Below, in pieces: positions 60,452-64,000 of a stretch of 64,000 nucleotides of DNA. The DNA is taken from NCBI GenBank assembly GCA_019745195.1, contig JAIETL010000023.1:62001-126000 (forward strand), read 5' to 3'. Both the position numbers and the translations under genes were made by a program. Below the pieces are notes generated by a model, which was given only the letters and a program-made list of their open reading frames with translations, did not search any database and was not told the DNA's origin. This DNA is from Beijerinckiaceae bacterium. Lineage in GTDB: Bacteria; Pseudomonadota; Alphaproteobacteria; Rhizobiales; Beijerinckiaceae. Position 1 is the stretch's first letter; the number at the start of each line of letters is the position of its first letter.

Positions 60452-62182
60452 ATGACCCACCCCCGCAAGACGCCCGATACGTTGCGCTCGAAGCGCTGGT
60501 TCGGCGCGAGCGACCTGCGCTCCTTCGGGCATCGCTCGCGGGCGCTGCAGATGGGGCTCGGCCATGACGAGTTCATGGGCAAGCCGGTGATCGGCATCCT
60601 CAACACCTGGTCCGAGATCAACCCCTGCCACACCCATCTGCGCGACCGCGCCGAGGCGGTGAAGCGCGCGGTCTGGGCGGCGGGCGGCTTCCCGGTCGAG
60701 ATCCCGGTGATGTCAGTCTCGGAGCAGTATCAGAAGCCGACCACCATGCTCTATCGCAACTTCCTCGCGATGGAGGCGGAGGAATCGATCCGCTCCCACC
60801 CGCTTGACGGCGCGGTGCTGCTCGGCGGCTGCGACAAGTCCACCCCGGCCCTGATCATGGGGGCGTGCAGCGCCGGCCTGCCCTTCATCTTCGTGCCGGC
60901 CGGGCCGATGCTGCGCGGCAACTGGGCCGGCAAGGTGCTGGGTTCGGGCGCGGATGTCTGGAAATACTGGGCCGAGAAGGAAGCCGGCAACATCACCGAT
61001 GGGCAGTGGAAGGACATGGAAAGCGGCATCGCCCGCTCGCACGGCACCTGCATGGTGATGGGCACGGCCGCCACCATGATGAGCCATGCCGAGGTGCTGG
61101 GGCTGACGCTGCCCGGCGCATCCGCGATCCCCGCCGCCGACGCCGCCCATCCGCGCATGGCGGCAGCGTCAGGCAAGCGTATCGTCGAGATGGTCTGGGA
61201 GGATTTGACGCCAGACCGCATCCTGACGCGCAAGAGCTTCGAGAACGCGCTGACCGTGCACATGGCCGTGGCCGGCTCGACCAACGCGATCATCCATCTG
61301 ATCGCCATGGCCGGGCGCGCCGGCGTCTCGCTGACGCCGGACGATTTCGATGCCTTCTCCCGCAAGGTGCCGGTGATCGCGAACCTGCGGCCCTCCGGCG
61401 AATTCCTGATGGAGGATTTCTTCTATGCGGGCGGCCTGCCCGCATTGCTGAAGCAGCTCCAAAGCAAGCTCCACACCGACGCCATGACCGTCACCGGCAA
61501 GCCGCTGTCGGAAACCATCGCGCTCGCCACCGTCTATGACGACAACGTCATCCGTCCGCTCGATCGGGCGGTCTCGACGGCCAACGGGCTCGCCGTTCTG
61601 AAAGGCAACATCGCGCCAGACGGCTGCGTCATCAAGCCCTCCGCCGCCGAGCCGCATCTGCTGAAGCATTCAGGCCCGGCGCTGGTCTTCGAGGATTACG
61701 ACGCGATGATGCGGGCGGTGAACGACGAGAGCCTCGACGTTACGCGCGACCACATCATGGTGCTGAAGAACTGCGGCCCTGTCGGCGGGCCGGGCATGCC
61801 GGAATGGGGCATGATGCCGATCCCCAAGAAGCTGCTGAAGCAGGGCGTGCGCGACATGCTGCGCATCTCCGACGCGCGCATGTCGGGCACCAGCTACGGC
61901 GCCTGCGTGCTCCATGTCGCGCCCGAGGCCTATATCCGCGGCCCTCTGGCAGCGGTCAGGACCGGTGACGTCATCAGCGTCGATGTCGAGGCGCGCAGCA
62001 TCTCGGTGAACCTCTCCGACGCCGAGATCGCCGAACGTCTGAAGACATGGACGCCGCCCGACCGCGACTATCCGCGCGGCTGGGGCAAGATGTCGGCGGC
62101 CCATATCCGCCAGGCCGACAAGGGCTGCGACTTCGACTATCTCGAGGGCACCGCGAAAATCCCCGAACCGGAAATTCACTGA
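60452..62182 (+). CDS. IlvD/Edd-family dehydratase (L-arabonate dehydratase-like)
   Basis: 576 aa. IlvD/Edd signatures: NTWSEINPCHTHLRDRAEAVK, LLGGCDKSTPALIMGACSAGLP (Cys for the Fe-S cluster), ARSHGTCMVMGTAATMMSHAEVLGLTLPG, KNCGPVGGPGMPEWGMM and SDARMSGTSYGACVLHVAPEA. The size and the SGTSYGACVLH segment favour sugar-acid dehydratases (L-arabonate, D-xylonate) over dihydroxyacid dehydratase. It works with the DHDPS-family lyase upstream. A strong hairpin follows its stop. Confidence 0.88.
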   Translation: MTHPRKTPDTLRSKRWFGASDLRSFGHRSRALQMGLGHDEFMGKPVIGILNTWSEINPCHTHLRDRAEAVKRAVWAAGGFPVEIPVMSVSEQYQKPTTMLYRNFLAMEAEESIRSHPLDGAVLLGGCDKSTPALIMGACSAGLPFIFVPAGPMLRGNWAGKVLGSGADVWKYWAEKEAGNITDGQWKDMESGIARSHGTCMVMGTAATMMSHAEVLGLTLPGASAIPAADAAHPRMAAASGKRIVEMVWEDLTPDRILTRKSFENALTVHMAVAGSTNAIIHLIAMAGRAGVSLTPDDFDAFSRKVPVIANLRPSGEFLMEDFFYAGGLPALLKQLQSKLHTDAMTVTGKPLSETIALATVYDDNVIRPLDRAVSTANGLAVLKGNIAPDGCVIKPSAAEPHLLKHSGPALVFEDYDAMMRAVNDESLDVTRDHIMVLKNCGPVGGPGMPEWGMMPIPKKLLKQGVRDMLRISDARMSGTSYGACVLHVAPEAYIRGPLAAVRTGDVISVDVEARSISVNLSDAEIAERLKTWTPPDRDYPRGWGKMSAAHIRQADKGCDFDYLEGTAKIPEPEIH

Positions 62183-62183
62183 C

Positions 62184-62208
62184 CGCGCAATCCCCATGGG
62201 GATGCGCG
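62184..62208. other. Strong hairpin after the dehydratase stop
   Basis: CGCGC-A-ATCCCCATGGGGAT-GCGCG: five outer pairs, one bulged A, and an inner 14-bp palindrome. There is no T-run, so the terminator role is only likely. It begins 1 bp after the stop codon. Confidence 0.5.
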
Positions 62209-62294
62209 TGCCACCAATCCCCGCCCCCCATGACCTGGCGGATAATGCCTCGCAGATGGCGCGCGATCCGCGTGCCGATTCCGCGAGGCTTGCC

Positions 62295-63697
62295 ATGACC
62301 GATACGCCGAGACTGACCCTGCCCCTGCTCGCCGCAGGCCAGGCGCAGAAGCATGTCACCCATAACGATGCGCTGACGCGGCTCGACGCGCTCGTTCACC
62401 TCGCCGTGCAGAGCCGCAGCCAGACGACGCCGCCAGCCTCGCCTGACGCGCTGGCGGCCTATATCGTCCCGCCCGCCGGCACGGGCGTCTTCGCAGGCCG
62501 CACGGACGATCTTGCGATCTTCGAGGATGGCGGCTGGAGCTTCCTCGAACCGCGTCCCGGCTGGCAGGCCTGGATCGCGGACGAGGCCGAGCACCATGTC
62601 TGGACCGGCACGCAATGGCGGCGCTCCCAGCCGAGCAGCGCCATCGGCGCGAGCCTCTGGGGCGTCAACATCGCCGCCGATACGACGAACCGGCTGGCCG
62701 TCTCCTCCCCCGCCACCCTGCTCAGCCATGCCGGCAGCGACCACCGGCTGACGCTCAACAAGGCCGCCGCCGCCAACACCGCGAGCCTGATCCTGCAGGA
62801 CGGCTTTTCCGGCCGCGCCGAAATCGGGCTCACGGGAGACGACGACCTCCACATGAAGGTCAGCGCCGACGGGGCGGCATGGACGCAGGCGCTGACGATC
62901 GACCGAACCACCGGCGTGGTCGCATTGCCCGCCTCGCCCTGGGCGCGCGAGACCGCCCGGCAGAACCTGCTGATCAATGGCGACATGCAGGTCAACCAGC
63001 GCGGCTTCGCAGGCGGCGCTCTGGCGGCCGGCATCTACGCCTTCGACCGCTGGAAGGCCGACACCGGCGGGGCAAACCTCTCACGGAGCGGCTTCGACCT
63101 GACGCTGACCTCCGGAGCCATCGTCCAGCCGGTCGAGCCGGCGCTCTGGGGCGTCGGCTCCTTCGCGCTGACGCCGCTGACTCTCTCGGTCGAGGATCTG
63201 GCGGGCGGCAACCTCACGGTCGGCATCGGCAGCGTCAGCGGCACGATCACGCCCGGCAGCGGCCGCCGCTCCGTGACCTTGACCCCTGCCGCAGGCGATA
63301 GCGGCACGCTCGCGATCAGGCTCGCGCCGGCCTCGGGCGCGGTCACCCTGCGCCGGATCAAGCTCGAGCGCGGCAACGCCGCCAGCCCGTGCCGTGGGAC
63401 GAGCGCCCGCTGCCGCAAAGCCAGGCATTCTGCCGGCGCTACTACTGCCGGCTCGACGGCGCGATGCTGCTCGACGCCTACCAAAGCGCGGGCGGAACCT
63501 GCCAATCGGCGCTCGCGCTGCCGACGCCGATGCGGATCACCCCCACCGTCAGCTTTGCGATCAGCACCGAAGCCAACTGCTCCGATCGCGGCGTGACCGC
63601 GGCCTCGTCCACGCTGGCCTATCTGCGGCTGACGGCTGCCGCCACAGGCCGCGCCTACGCCCTGTTCAACGACATCGCGTTCAGCGCCGAACTCTGA
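62295..63697 (+). pseudogene. DUF2793 phage/GTA-type protein with C-terminal frameshift
   Basis: From ATG 62295 the frame gives the DUF2793 N-terminus RLTLPLLAAGQAQKHVTHNDALTRLDALVHLAV, followed by WSFLEPRPGWQAWIADEAEHHVWTG. A phage tail-type domain continues (QNLLINGDMQVNQRGFAGG, IKLERGNAASP). After about 63388 the natural continuation PWDERPLPQSQAFCRRYYC up to FNDIAFSAEL lies in another frame and ends at 63697. A single missing base in AGCCCGTGCCG would explain it. The unshifted frame ends at 63596 with Arg/Ser-rich nonsense. The intact protein would be about 467 aa. Confidence 0.78.
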
Positions 63698-63701
63698 CGC
63701 G

Positions 63702-64000
63702 TCATTCGACGACGAGCCTGCGCGCCTTGAGCAAGGCGAGCAGGCCCTCGTCGCGACGCGCCTCCAACTGCGCGATCGTCAGACCGCCGGCCTCGTCAGC
63801 GACGCCGGCCACGATGGCGCGTCTGACAGGCTCATCGAGCGCAGGGCTGCCAAGCGAGGCCCAGCGCCGCTCCTGACTCGGGCCGAGATGGGCGAGATAG
63901 CCTGCGATCCCACCCTCGCCGCCGCCAAGATGATAGGTCATATGCGGCCCCATCAGCGCCCAGCGCAGGCCGGGACCGTTGCAGAGCGCCGCATCAATCT
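63702..64000 (-). CDS. 3-hydroxyacyl-CoA/carnitine dehydrogenase family, C-terminal part
   Basis: Only the last ~98 residues are inside the window. They read [20 protein letters not shown], then [20 protein letters not shown] and a C-terminus [17 protein letters not shown]. The G-P-G-L-R-W and GGxGG features are those of the C-terminal helical domain of HCDH-type enzymes such as carnitine 3-dehydrogenase. The NAD-binding half is beyond the edge. It is convergent with the DUF2793 gene. Confidence 0.75.
   Translation of the reverse strand, partial: IDAALCNGPGLRWALMGPHMTYHLGGGEGGIAGYLAHLGPSQERRWASLGSPALDEPVRRAIVAGVADEAGGLTIAQLEARRDEGLLALLKARRLVVE

Noticed and set aside
1-64000. CRISPR array, rRNA operon, or integrase gene
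   Set aside because: None seen. The only RNA gene found is tRNA-Met; no regularly spaced repeats and no recombinase other than transposase remnants.

Overview
The window is GC-rich alphaproteobacterial chromosome. The cell-cycle regulators ChpT, CtrA and SciP, a FlbD-type activator, EipA and the gene order around ctrA, fliI and fliJ point to the Hyphomicrobiales (rhizobia, Bosea or Methylobacterium relatives). I cannot name the species from sequence alone.

Layout. 1-6.0 kb: a 5'-truncated EF-G fragment running off the left edge, then housekeeping and envelope genes (HAD phosphatase, PfkB kinase, coiled-coil membrane protein, EipA, YHS protein, CysQ). 6.1-12.5 kb: chpT followed by a compact chemotaxis run cheA-cheW-cheY-cheB-cheR. 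12.6-16.9 kb: ctrA, divergent from fliI, then fliJ further on, with an MFS gene between. 16.9-20.6 kb: GNAT enzyme, a His-rich secreted protein with a DUF305 protein (probable copper handling), a UPF0104 membrane protein and an EamA permease. 20.7-34.0 kb: flhA, then flbD-fliN-fliH-fliG-fliF, a brnT/antitoxin locus with a nonsense mutation in the toxin, sciP, flgD and fliK. Within this block an MFS gene sits between two paralogous small twin-arginine proteins. 34.3-36.3 kb: mnmA, a PmtA-like methyltransferase and tRNA-Met(CAT).

From the tRNA to about 54.7 kb the content looks accessory. It begins with a decayed IS5-family element next to the tRNA and ends with IS630 and IS5 transposase remnants. 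Between them lie an oligopeptide-type ABC transporter with divergent LysR regulator, a PLP desulfhydrase (DcyD/CuyA family), and an eight-gene leftward operon (acyl-CoA synthetase, MDR oxidoreductase, acyl-CoA dehydrogenase, complete LIV-type ABC transporter) with its own divergent LysR regulator. This is a plausible uptake-and-CoA-activation catabolic island.

54.9-64 kb: a frameshifted methyl-accepting chemotaxis protein, then a probable sugar-acid cluster (RraA-like aldolase, Bug/TctC binding protein, GntR regulator, DHDPS-family lyase, IlvD/Edd-family dehydratase) containing two palindromic intergenic elements, a frameshifted phage/GTA-type DUF2793 gene and the 3' end of a 3-hydroxyacyl-CoA dehydrogenase-family gene.

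How it fits together: ChpT is the phosphotransferase that feeds CtrA, SciP restrains CtrA, and TTAA-N7-TTAA-like CtrA half-site pairs (one mismatch each) lie just upstream of fliI, flhA, fliF and sciP. The first half of the window therefore reads as a CtrA-governed motility and chemotaxis region.
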